64,000 bases of DNA from an uncultured Roseobacter sp. (GTDB lineage Bacteria; Pseudomonadota; Alphaproteobacteria; Rhodobacterales; Rhodobacteraceae): contig NZ_CANLQB010000002.1 in assembly GCF_947493125.1 (NCBI RefSeq), positions 124,001 to 188,000 on the forward strand, in the 5' to 3' direction. The position numbers and the translations under genes were made by a program. Shown piece by piece: positions 18,323 to 26,111 of the stretch; position 1 is the first letter of the stretch, and each line of letters begins with the position of its first letter. The notes beneath the pieces are model-generated. The model was given only the letters and a program-made list of their open reading frames with translations, made no database searches and was not told the DNA's origin.

Positions 18323-20056
18323 ATGACCAGCCAGCGCTTCGATAAATCGAAACTGCCCAGCCGCCATGTGACCGAGGGGCCTGCGCGGGCACCGCACCGG
18401 TCTTACTACTACGCGATGGGCATGACGGATGAGGAGATTCATCAGCCGCTGGTCGGAGTCGCCACCTGCTGGAACGAGGCAGCCCCTTGTAACATCGCGC
18501 TGAACCGTCAGGCGCAAGCGGTCAAGATGGGCGTGAAGCGCGAATATGGTACACCGCGCGAGTTCACCACCATCACCGTGACAGACGGCATCGCCATGGG
18601 CCACGAGGGCATGCGCTCTTCTCTCGCCTCGCGCGAGGCGATTGCCGATACGGTCGAACTGACCATGCGCGGGCATTGCTATGACGCCATCGTGGGGCTC
18701 GCGGGCTGTGACAAATCCCTGCCCGGTATGATGATGGCGATGATCCGGCTCAACGTGCCCTCGGTCTTTCTCTACGGCGGGTCGATCCTGCCGGGGCGTC
18801 TGAACGGGAAGGACGTCACTGTTCAGGACGTGTTCGAGGCCGTGGGTCAGCATCAGGCAGGCAATATGACCACCTGCGAGCTGGAGAAACTCGAAGCGGT
18901 CGCCTGTCCCTCCGCCGGGGCCTGTGGCGGCCAGTTCACCGCCAACACCATGGCCTGCGTGTCGGAAGCCATCGGCCTCGCGCTGCCCAATTCGGCCGGG
19001 GCGCCCGCACCCTATGAGAGCCGCGACGCCTATGCCGAGGCCTCCGGCGCCGCCGTGATGAACCTCATCGAGAAGAACATCCGCGCGCGCGATATCTGTA
19101 CCCGCGAGGCCTTCGAGAATGCCGCGCGCATCGTGGCCTGCACCGGCGGGTCAACCAACGCAGGCCTGCACCTGCCCGCGATGGCGCATGAGGCTGGCAT
19201 CGACTTCTTCCTCGAAGACGTCTGCGAGATCTTCCGCGACACGCCTTACTTCGTCGATCTGAAACCCGGCGGGCAATATGTGGCCAAGGACCTTTACGAG
19301 GTGGGCGGCGTGCCTGTTGTGATGAAAGAACTGCGCAAGGCTGGGCTGATCCACGAGGACTGCATGACCGTCACCGGCTATTCCATCGGCGAGGAACTCG
19401 ACAAGGTCAGTTTGGAGGCAGATGGGCGCGTGATATATCCGGTGGAAACGCCGCTAAGCAAAACCGGCGGCGTCGTGGGTCTCAAGGGCAATCTCGCCCC
19501 CGAAGGTGCTATCGTGAAGATCGCCGGGATGGAGCCGCAGCATCTGCTTTTCACCGGGCCTGCGCGCGTCTTCGAATGTGAGCAGGATGCCTTCGAGGCC
19601 GTGCAAAACCGCACCTATGAGGAAGGCGACGTCTTCGTGATCCGCAACGAAGGCCCCGCCGGTGGCCCCGGCATGCGCGAGATGCTGGCGACCACTGCCG
19701 CGCTCTCCGGGCAAGGCATGGGCAAGAAGGTGGCTCTGATCACCGATGGCCGCTTCTCCGGCGCCACGCGCGGCTTCTGCGTCGGCCATGTGGGCCCCGA
19801 GGCAGCGCATGGCGGCCCCATCGCCCTGCTGAAGGACGGCGACATGATCACGCTCAACGCCATTGAGGGCACCATCACCGTGGATCTCTCGGACGACGAG
19901 ATGGCTGAGCGCAAAGCCGCCTGGAGCGGGCCGCGCCAGACCATCTATGGCGCAGGCGCTCTTTGGAAGTACGCCAAACTGGTGGGCCCGACCTACCTCG
20001 GCGCGGTCACTCACCCCGGTGCCAAGGAAGAGGGTCACGAGTACATGGCCCTCTAA
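18323..20056 (+). CDS. ilvD: Dihydroxy-acid dehydratase
   Basis: Iron-sulfur enzyme of valine, leucine and isoleucine synthesis that dehydrates 2,3-dihydroxy acids to 2-keto acids. The 577-aa product shows cluster-ligand motifs [11 protein letters not shown] and [16 protein letters not shown] plus the C-terminal [22 protein letters not shown] at 18323 follows GAGGGGAG. Divergent from the ABC-like gene; the shared 206-bp gap holds both promoters but no element I recognise. Confidence 0.95.
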   Translation: MTSQRFDKSKLPSRHVTEGPARAPHRSYYYAMGMTDEEIHQPLVGVATCWNEAAPCNIALNRQAQAVKMGVKREYGTPREFTTITVTDGIAMGHEGMRSSLASREAIADTVELTMRGHCYDAIVGLAGCDKSLPGMMMAMIRLNVPSVFLYGGSILPGRLNGKDVTVQDVFEAVGQHQAGNMTTCELEKLEAVACPSAGACGGQFTANTMACVSEAIGLALPNSAGAPAPYESRDAYAEASGAAVMNLIEKNIRARDICTREAFENAARIVACTGGSTNAGLHLPAMAHEAGIDFFLEDVCEIFRDTPYFVDLKPGGQYVAKDLYEVGGVPVVMKELRKAGLIHEDCMTVTGYSIGEELDKVSLEADGRVIYPVETPLSKTGGVVGLKGNLAPEGAIVKIAGMEPQHLLFTGPARVFECEQDAFEAVQNRTYEEGDVFVIRNEGPAGGPGMREMLATTAALSGQGMGKKVALITDGRFSGATRGFCVGHVGPEAAHGGPIALLKDGDMITLNAIEGTITVDLSDDEMAERKAAWSGPRQTIYGAGALWKYAKLVGPTYLGAVTHPGAKEEGHEYMAL

Positions 20057-20261
20057 CCAACAGCGCTGCGGTCGCCGCCGATGCAGAGACCGCAGCCTCA
20101 ACCCCGGAAAAAGGCGCCCACCGGGGCGCTCCGATGGGCTATAGTGTTTTGAACACGCAGCACGCACGGAAATCGTCATCGGATAGCATGGGTAGAGAAA
20201 AATTCCTGTCAGGTTGGACCGCGCACCGGACCCTGCTCGGCGCCACAGCCGGAGGCCTCAG

Positions 20262-20924
20262 ATGAGTACCCGTCGAACCGGCCCCCTTTCACGAATGCTG
20301 CGCGCCTCACGTGGAGGGCAGACGTCGGAGGCACCGGAACCCGAGAGCATGCCGGACGACGCTGATGTGCCGAAGCCACACAATGCCGATTGGGCCTGGC
20401 GACCGCCGCTTTGGTCTGTGCCGCTACCCGAACCGGATGTTTCCGTGACCAGCGGCAGGACAGAGATTTGCAACGCTGCCACTCTCTTCCACGATGCCGA
20501 GGCCGCCGATATCATTCTGCATCGGCGGCACCAAGCCAAGCCCCCCATTGCCTATGAACTTGGCATCGAGGTAGGCGCCTTTGAGGGCAGTTTCCTGTCT
20601 CTGGCGCTCGATTTGCCCGAAGCAGCAACGCAGGGTCTGAAGCGCACGCACATCCTGCGCGTCACCAGCGCCGTGACCCTGACCCCTCCAATCACCGCTT
20701 TCGTCCGACTGAACGTCCGGCACGGCCCCAACACCGAACAGCTGCTCCGCCAGATCGACACGGAGTCGAGCAATGTCCAGGTCGAGTTCGATCTCGCCTA
20801 TTCCGAGGTGAACGACAGGCGGATCGAAGGTGCGTGGATCGACCTGATCTTCGAGGCCCCCGCTCGCACGCGTATCCTGCTGCAGGATCTTACGGTCTTG
20901 CGCCGCCGACGCGCACCGATGTAG
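20262..20924 (+). CDS. Conserved hypothetical protein (resembles DUF6478)
   Basis: 220-aa protein with no signal peptide or membrane segment. The N-terminal 50 residues are charged and Pro-rich; a tryptophan-rich segment ADWAWRPPLWSVPLP follows, then a beta-rich region with IAYELGIEVGAFEGSFLSLALDLP. The pattern recalls a Rhodobacteraceae family I know as DUF6478; that name is from memory and not verified. A good ribosome-binding site (GGAGG) supports ATG 20262. It is followed by a hairpin shared with convergent ctpA. Function unknown. Confidence 0.7.
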   Translation: MSTRRTGPLSRMLRASRGGQTSEAPEPESMPDDADVPKPHNADWAWRPPLWSVPLPEPDVSVTSGRTEICNAATLFHDAEAADIILHRRHQAKPPIAYELGIEVGAFEGSFLSLALDLPEAATQGLKRTHILRVTSAVTLTPPITAFVRLNVRHGPNTEQLLRQIDTESSNVQVEFDLAYSEVNDRRIEGAWIDLIFEAPARTRILLQDLTVLRRRRAPM

Positions 20925-20937
20925 CGCCCAAAGCAAA

Positions 20938-20960
20938 AGCCCCGCCGAAGGGGCGGGGCT
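20938..20960 (-). terminator. Intrinsic terminator for ctpA, possibly bidirectional
   Basis: AGCCCCGCC (20938-20946) pairs perfectly with GGCGGGGCT (20952-20960) around a 5-nt loop. On the minus strand the stem is followed by TTTTGCTTT, so it terminates the ctpA-side transcript. It lies between the convergent stops at 20924 and 20985; no T-run follows on the plus strand. Confidence 0.8.
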
Positions 20961-20984
20961 CGGAATTCGTTGGAGGGCCCAAGC

Positions 20985-22325
20985 CTACTCGACCGGAACC
21001 AGAGCGTTCAGACCCTTGAGAATGTCGATAGCATAGGCCAGCTGATAGTCCTCTTCCCGCAGCGCGGCTGCGGCTTCGGCTTTCGCGCGATCAGCTTCGA
21101 TCTGCTTGATTTCATCTTCAGTCAGGCTGTCATTGTTCAGGCTGCCACGCAGATCCGCCTCGGACCGCAGGGCGCGGACGGGGTTTTCCTCGTCGTCCTC
21201 TTCGGTGTTCTGAGGTCGGCGCGGTTGTGCCACGACAATGTCAGGTGAAACGCCCAGCGACTGGATCGAGCGGCCCGACGGCGTGTAGTACCGGGCCGTC
21301 GTCAGGCGCATCGCCCCCTCGCCGCGCAACGGCATCACCGTCTGCACAGATCCCTTGCCGAAGCTCTTGGTGCCGACCACGATGGCGCGGCGATGGTCCT
21401 GCAGAGCCCCTGCAACGATCTCCGAGGCCGAGGCGGAGCCACCGTTGATCAACACAACAATCGGCTTGCCCTGCGCCAGATCGCCGGCCGTGGCATTGAA
21501 GCGCTCTCCATCCTGGATCTCCCGACCCCGGGTGCTGACGATCTCCCCCTCTTCCAGGAAAGCGTCCGACACCTGAATGGCCTGGTTCAGCAGACCACCG
21601 GGGTTGTTGCGCAGATCGATCACGATACCCTCGATCTTGTCGATCCCGCCCGCCTCTTCGATCTGTTCTTCGAGGCCGGATTTCAGGTTGGTGTAGGTCT
21701 GGTCGTTGAAGGTCGTGATCCGCAGAACCACGGTTTCACCCTGGGTGCGCGTGCGCACCGCTGTCAGCTTGATCGTATCGCGGATAATTGACACGTCGAA
21801 GGGTTCTGATTCGCCTTCGCGGACAACGGTGATCAGGATTTCGGATCCCACCGGCCCGCGCATCATCTCCACCGCCTCGTCCAGCGTCAGTCCCAGAACG
21901 GACTCGCCGTTCACATGGGTGATGAAGTCGCCCGCTTCGACACCGGCCTCATCCGCAGGCGTGCCGTCGATGGGAGACACAACCTTCACGAAGCCTTCTT
22001 CCTGCGTGACCTCGATGCCGAGACCACCGAATTCGCCCCGCGTCTGAACGCGCATGGCCGCGGCGTCATCGGGCGAGAGATAGCTGGAATGCGGATCGAG
22101 CGACGTGAGCATGCCATCGATAGCCGCTTCGATCAGTTCCTTGCTGTCGACCTCCTCAACATACTGCGCACGAATGCGCTCGAAGATATCACCGAAGAGA
22201 TCAAGCTGCTCGTAGACATTGCTCGACTTCGCGCTTTCCTGCGCCAGAAGGGGGCCCACCACCTGCGTGGTCGCAAGGATGCCTGCGAGGGTACCGCCCA
22301 CTGCCGCCATGGCAAATTTTTTCAT
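20985..22325 (-). CDS. ctpA: S41 family C-terminal processing peptidase
   Basis: Periplasmic serine protease of 446 aa. N-terminal signal peptide (MKKFAMAAVGGTLAGILA), PDZ domain at about 90-170 (GGLGIEVTQEEGFVKVVSPIDGTPADEAGV) and the S41 catalytic domain with the Ser in GGSASASEIVAGAL and Lys in SFGKGSVQT, the Ser-Lys dyad. CtpA proteases cleave C termini of envelope proteins, including murein hydrolases. It lies 6 bp downstream of an EnvC-like gene and shares its operon with gpmI, a widely conserved alphaproteobacterial order. Confidence 0.93.
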   Translation of the reverse strand: MKKFAMAAVGGTLAGILATTQVVGPLLAQESAKSSNVYEQLDLFGDIFERIRAQYVEEVDSKELIEAAIDGMLTSLDPHSSYLSPDDAAAMRVQTRGEFGGLGIEVTQEEGFVKVVSPIDGTPADEAGVEAGDFITHVNGESVLGLTLDEAVEMMRGPVGSEILITVVREGESEPFDVSIIRDTIKLTAVRTRTQGETVVLRITTFNDQTYTNLKSGLEEQIEEAGGIDKIEGIVIDLRNNPGGLLNQAIQVSDAFLEEGEIVSTRGREIQDGERFNATAGDLAQGKPIVVLINGGSASASEIVAGALQDHRRAIVVGTKSFGKGSVQTVMPLRGEGAMRLTTARYYTPSGRSIQSLGVSPDIVVAQPRRPQNTEEDDEENPVRALRSEADLRGSLNNDSLTEDEIKQIEADRAKAEAAAALREEDYQLAYAIDILKGLNALVPVE

Positions 22326-22331
22326 TGGTCT

Positions 22332-23462
22332 CTATCCATCCTTATCGGTTCGGAACCAGAGGCTCGGGTCCTCGGGCGCGTTCTCATGTCTGACCTCTAT
22401 ATAGAGCGTTTCTGACCTTGTGACGCCAGTGTCATCACCATCTGTTGACAATTCCCGCCGGTTTTCAGCCGCAGCGTCCCCCATAAGCCCCAAGGGCGCG
22501 CCCGCGTCAATGACCTCCCCGGCAGTACCGTAAACAACATTCAGACCTGCCAGAATGAAAAGCACATCTGCCTGTGGTTCGAGAATCACTACCTCCCCGA
22601 GATCGAGAAGCGGCCCGGTGTAGCGAATTGTCGCCGCAACCGGGCTGGTCACAATTGCCCTGGGCCTCGTCGCCATGATGATACCGGGCCGCGTGATCCC
22701 CGCCGCATCGGCGGTCCCCGCTCGGCGCAGGATCACACCCTGCACCGGCAGCGGAAGGTCGCCCTTCTCACCAGCCAAGCTCTCTGGTGCAGCCGCGGTT
22801 TGATCTGCCGTGACCTGTGACAAACCTCGGGCAAAACTGTCGAGGGTCTGCGCCGTATCGAGCAGGATCGCCTCACGGACCGGATCCTGCGTGAACCGCG
22901 TGGGCAAGGTGGCGCGCTCCGCGATCGCCTGGTTGAGCGCCATGCGCGCCGCCTGTACCTCGTTCAGCCCAATGGCCAGCTGATCGGCCGCGTCGGTCTG
23001 TACGGCCCGAAGCACCTGCAGATCCTCCAGATCCCGTCTCAGATCACTGACGCGCGCGTTCAATGCCGGTGTCATCTCCGCCAGCAGCATGCCGGCCCGT
23101 GCCGTGCCGGTTGGTCCACCCGGATGCAGGAACGCCACCGGTGACCGCTGCGCCCCGATCCGCTGCAGAACGGCGAGCAGAGCCGCGATTTCCTCATCGC
23201 GGGCCTGAAGCTGCGCGGAGAGCTGCGCCTCCCGCACCGCGACCTGCCGAAGCCCGCTGCGCAACGCTGCCAAGCCTTCCTCAAAGGCCTGGATCGTGCG
23301 AGTGAGGGCGCGCACCCGGTCCCGCGCGGTCTCCGCGGTGTCAAGCTGCTCGGACGCGGCCTGAAGCATCTCCATCGCGGCGCGCGCGCGGTCCGCGTTG
23401 TCCTGCTGGGCCATAGCCGCGCCTGGCAGCACCAGCCCGAGGATCAACGCGGCCCATTTCAT
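22332..23462 (-). CDS. EnvC-like murein hydrolase activator (degenerate LytM/M23 domain)
   Basis: Periplasmic protein of 376 aa: signal peptide ending AAMA-QQ, then a long coiled coil (about residues 25-250, rich in Ala, Glu, Gln, Arg), then a C-terminal LytM-like domain. The zinc-binding residues of true M23 peptidases are missing: the segment normally ending VIIDHG reads VVILEPQ, the YAHL motif reads LAGL and the final HLHFEIR reads LYIEVR. It should therefore activate amidases, as EnvC does, rather than cut murein. ATG 23462 overlaps the gpmI stop at ATGA, so I prefer it to an upstream start. Confidence 0.87.
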   Translation of the reverse strand: MKWAALILGLVLPGAAMAQQDNADRARAAMEMLQAASEQLDTAETARDRVRALTRTIQAFEEGLAALRSGLRQVAVREAQLSAQLQARDEEIAALLAVLQRIGAQRSPVAFLHPGGPTGTARAGMLLAEMTPALNARVSDLRRDLEDLQVLRAVQTDAADQLAIGLNEVQAARMALNQAIAERATLPTRFTQDPVREAILLDTAQTLDSFARGLSQVTADQTAAAPESLAGEKGDLPLPVQGVILRRAGTADAAGITRPGIIMATRPRAIVTSPVAATIRYTGPLLDLGEVVILEPQADVLFILAGLNVVYGTAGEVIDAGAPLGLMGDAAAENRRELSTDGDDTGVTRSETLYIEVRHENAPEDPSLWFRTDKDG

Positions 23463-24976
23463 GTCAACAAACACCGCCCCGTCATCTCGGGTGGCACCGC
23501 GAGACCCATCAACGACAGCACCGTCGGCGCCAGATCCGCCAGGCGCCCGTCAGAGAGTTGTGCGCCGGCTGCTGCGCCTATGACAGCGACCGGCACCGGG
23601 TTCAGTGTATGCGCCGTATGAGGTCCACCGGTCTCCGGGTCGATCATCACATCACAGTTGCCGTGATCCGCCGTCACGATCATCGCCCCGCCAGCGGCCT
23701 CCAGCGCTTCCAGCGCCCGCCCCAGCCCGCGATCAACCGCCTCGCAGGCCCTGATCGCAGCATCGAGATCGCCGGTATGCCCGACCATATCGGGGTTGGC
23801 GTAGTTCACGACAATAAGGTCATAACCACCCTCAATCGCGCCGACCAAGGCCTCGGTCACCTCCGCCGCCGACATCTCGGGTTGCAGATCGTAGGTCGCC
23901 ACATCGGGCGACTTCGGCATCTTGCGGTCTTCACCGTCGAACGAGACTTCCTCGCCACCATTCAGAAAGAACGTCACATGCGGATATTTCTCTGTTTCCG
24001 CGAGCCGGAATTGGCGCAATCCCTTCTGCGCGACCCAATCCCCCAACGTGTTCACGATCTCGGGTTTGGGGTACATCACCGACATATACTCCGAATGCGC
24101 TTCAGAATACTGCGCCATGCCCATGAGCGCCGCCCAGTTGGGCCGGGCTCCGGTGGAAAAGGCATCGAACTCCGGATCGCCAATCGCCGCCATGATCTCG
24201 CGCGCGCGGTCGGCCCTGAAGTTCAGACAGAAAACGGCATCGCCATTCTTCGCACCCCCATATCCCTCCAGTACCGTGGGCGCGATGAACTCATCCGTTT
24301 CCTCCCGTCCGTAAGCGGCGGCCACTGCGGTTTGCGCATCTGGAGCCGCCGCACCCTCCGCGCGCACAATCGCGGCATAGGCTTTTGAGACGCGGTCCCA
24401 ACGCGTGTCGCGATCCATGGCATAGTAGCGCCCCGTGACCGTTGCAATCTGCGCGCGCGCGGGCAAACCGGCCTCCAGGACCTTGAAGAACTCGAGGGCC
24501 GTCTTTGGCCCGACATCCCGCCCGTCTGTCAGGGCATGGATCACAACCGGCACATCCGCCGCATCCAGCGCCCGGGCCGCCGCGATCATGTGGTTGAGAT
24601 GCCCATGCACGCCACCATCCGAAACGACGCCGATCAGATGCGCCGTGCCACCCGTACCGTGTAGCCGCGTCACAAAGGCCCTCAGCCGGGTGTTCTCGGC
24701 AAAACTGCCCTCTTCAATTGCGAGGTCGATCTGCCCCAGATCCATCGCCACGACACGACCCGCCCCGATATTCGTATGGCCGACCTCAGAGTTGCCCATT
24801 TGCCCTTTCGGCAACCCGACATCGGGGCCAAAAGTGGTCAGCGTCGCGTTCGGACAGGTTGCCATGATGCGGTCCATGTTGGGCGTCTCGGCCAGCAGCG
24901 GCGCATTTCCGTCCCTGCGATCACCGATGCCCCAACCATCGAGGATACAAAGAACAACGGGCTTTTTCGCAGACAT
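23459..24976 (-). CDS. gpmI: 2,3-bisphosphoglycerate-independent phosphoglycerate mutase
   Basis: Cytosolic Mn-dependent glycolytic/gluconeogenic enzyme interconverting 2- and 3-phosphoglycerate, 505 aa. The N terminus VVLCILDGWGIGD carries the first metal Asp; the phospho-Ser is in GQMGNSEVGHTNIGAGR; metal residues recur in NYANPDMVGHTGD, TADHGNCD and GPHTAHTLNPVP. First gene of gpmI-envC-ctpA, with a 4-bp overlap to envC. Confidence 0.95.
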   Translation of the reverse strand: MSAKKPVVLCILDGWGIGDRRDGNAPLLAETPNMDRIMATCPNATLTTFGPDVGLPKGQMGNSEVGHTNIGAGRVVAMDLGQIDLAIEEGSFAENTRLRAFVTRLHGTGGTAHLIGVVSDGGVHGHLNHMIAAARALDAADVPVVIHALTDGRDVGPKTALEFFKVLEAGLPARAQIATVTGRYYAMDRDTRWDRVSKAYAAIVRAEGAAAPDAQTAVAAAYGREETDEFIAPTVLEGYGGAKNGDAVFCLNFRADRAREIMAAIGDPEFDAFSTGARPNWAALMGMAQYSEAHSEYMSVMYPKPEIVNTLGDWVAQKGLRQFRLAETEKYPHVTFFLNGGEEVSFDGEDRKMPKSPDVATYDLQPEMSAAEVTEALVGAIEGGYDLIVVNYANPDMVGHTGDLDAAIRACEAVDRGLGRALEALEAAGGAMIVTADHGNCDVMIDPETGGPHTAHTLNPVPVAVIGAAAGAQLSDGRLADLAPTVLSLMGLAVPPEMTGRCLLT

Positions 24977-25339
24977 CGGCTTCGGCTTTCGATCAAGAGC
25001 TTTGGCGACCTTCTAGCGGCTCGCGCGGTTGGGGTGAACCCGTTTCCCGGCCCCGGGGCCCGTCAAGGCGCAGGTTCTGATCTGCAAATCCATCGCCGGA
25101 GCGGTGCGGCCGGGAGAGCTGGACGGTTCCAATGTGGCATTGATGTGCGAGCGGACCCGGACCCGTTGTCCTTAACGGCCCTATGAACTGATACCTCTTC
25201 GCGCTCTTTGCATCAGCTCCCCTGCCGAAAAGCATCCGAAACAGATGGCAGTGCGAGGTCAACCGCAGCACACAGAGAGACTTGCGACCCGACAGCGCAT
25301 TGGTCATAACGGCGACACACGTCTAAAGGGTTTTCCGTC
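24977..25339. other. 363-bp intergenic region between divergent gpmI and the zinc-finger gene
   Basis: Holds the promoters of both genes. I find one sigma70-like promoter (25282-25310) facing the zinc-finger gene. A GC-rich palindromic patch (about 25050-25070) could fold but has no T-run. No tRNA-like T-loop, reading frame with coding character or repeat was seen. Confidence 0.6.
25282..25310 (+). promoter_or_regulatory. Candidate sigma70-type promoter of the zinc-finger gene
   Basis: TTGCGA (25282-25287), 17-bp spacer, CATAAC (25305-25310). It lies 30 bp upstream of the ATG at 25340, leaving a leader of roughly 22 nt. Confidence 0.45.
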
Positions 25340-25516
25340 ATGCAACAGCCGCCCGAAACCAAGATCGTCGAGAGCTATCGCATCGCCTGTGACGGCGGCG
25401 AAGGGGCGCTGGGGCATCCGCGCGTCTGGCTGCAAATCCCCAAAGACACCGGCTGGGTCGAATGCGGCTACTGCGACTGCAAATACATCCACAAGGACTT
25501 TGCAGACATAGCCTGA
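25340..25516 (+). CDS. zf-CHCC zinc-finger domain protein (NDUFS6-like), 58 aa
   Basis: Very small zinc-binding protein. The translation begins [20 protein letters not shown] and ends [18 protein letters not shown]. The family's metal ligands are visible: Cys in IACDG, His in LGHPRV and the CGYCDC pair. Homologues are related to the zinc-binding NDUFS6 accessory subunit of respiratory complex I and are common in alphaproteobacteria. Codon use is GC-rich at third positions. Its own function here is not established. Confidence 0.85.
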   Translation: MQQPPETKIVESYRIACDGGEGALGHPRVWLQIPKDTGWVECGYCDCKYIHKDFADIA

Positions 25517-25577
25517 TCCGCGCCCTTTTTCTGCCCCTTTCGGCGGGTACGCCCGCTGGACGCAAAGGAGCAGTACC

Positions 25578-26033
25578 ATGCAGATCGAGGTCTCTGACAA
25601 GCCAATGCCCTTCTCCATCGCCGCCATTGCGTTTGGCGGCGCAGGTCTCTTTATCGCCTTGCTGGTGATGTACGCAGGTCCCTTTGCGCCGCAACCGGAT
25701 ATCGGCACCACCATGGGCGAGATCGCAGGCAACATGCGCGCCGCCGCGTGGCGCGCGTTTCTCGGGCTGGAACAACCCGACACCACGATCGCGCAACGCG
25801 CCTGGGACATTGACCGCATCTTGATGACTGCAGCACCGGCCGCAGGCGTGCTGGGCATCCTCATGGCGATCATCGCCTACATCCGACAGGAGCCGAAGCG
25901 GGCCGCGTCCTGCGGCGTGGCGCTGAGCGTCTGTGCCGTTCTTGTTCAGGTTCTGCTCATGATCCTGATGATCGTCGCTGGCGTGATGCTGCTGATGAGC
26001 ATCATCCAGAACATGGACTCCATCTTCGGCTGA
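25578..26033 (+). CDS. Small multi-pass membrane protein of unknown function
   Basis: 151 aa with three hydrophobic segments, about residues 13-35 (SIAAIAFGGAGLFIALLVMY), 85-102 and 110-143. A loop of about 50 residues between the first and second contains GEIAGNMRAAAWRAFLGLEQ. No motif assigns a function. ATG follows AAAGGAG. It lies between the zinc-finger gene and polA on the same strand. Confidence 0.7.
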   Translation: MQIEVSDKPMPFSIAAIAFGGAGLFIALLVMYAGPFAPQPDIGTTMGEIAGNMRAAAWRAFLGLEQPDTTIAQRAWDIDRILMTAAPAAGVLGILMAIIAYIRQEPKRAASCGVALSVCAVLVQVLLMILMIVAGVMLLMSIIQNMDSIFG

Positions 26034-26111
26034 CCGCCATCCGGACCAAGCCTTTCTGGACTTCGCCGCGATGTCGCGCCATGTAGGCAGACAGCAGCGA
26101 GGGAGACGGGC

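Noticed and set aside
20114-20129. GCGCCC/GGGCGC stem after ilvD as terminator
   Set aside because: The stem is short and no T-run follows on the plus strand.
24977-25339. tRNA or small RNA in the gpmI/zinc-finger gap
   Set aside because: GC-rich palindromic patches occur, but there is no T-loop consensus, acceptor pairing or terminator.
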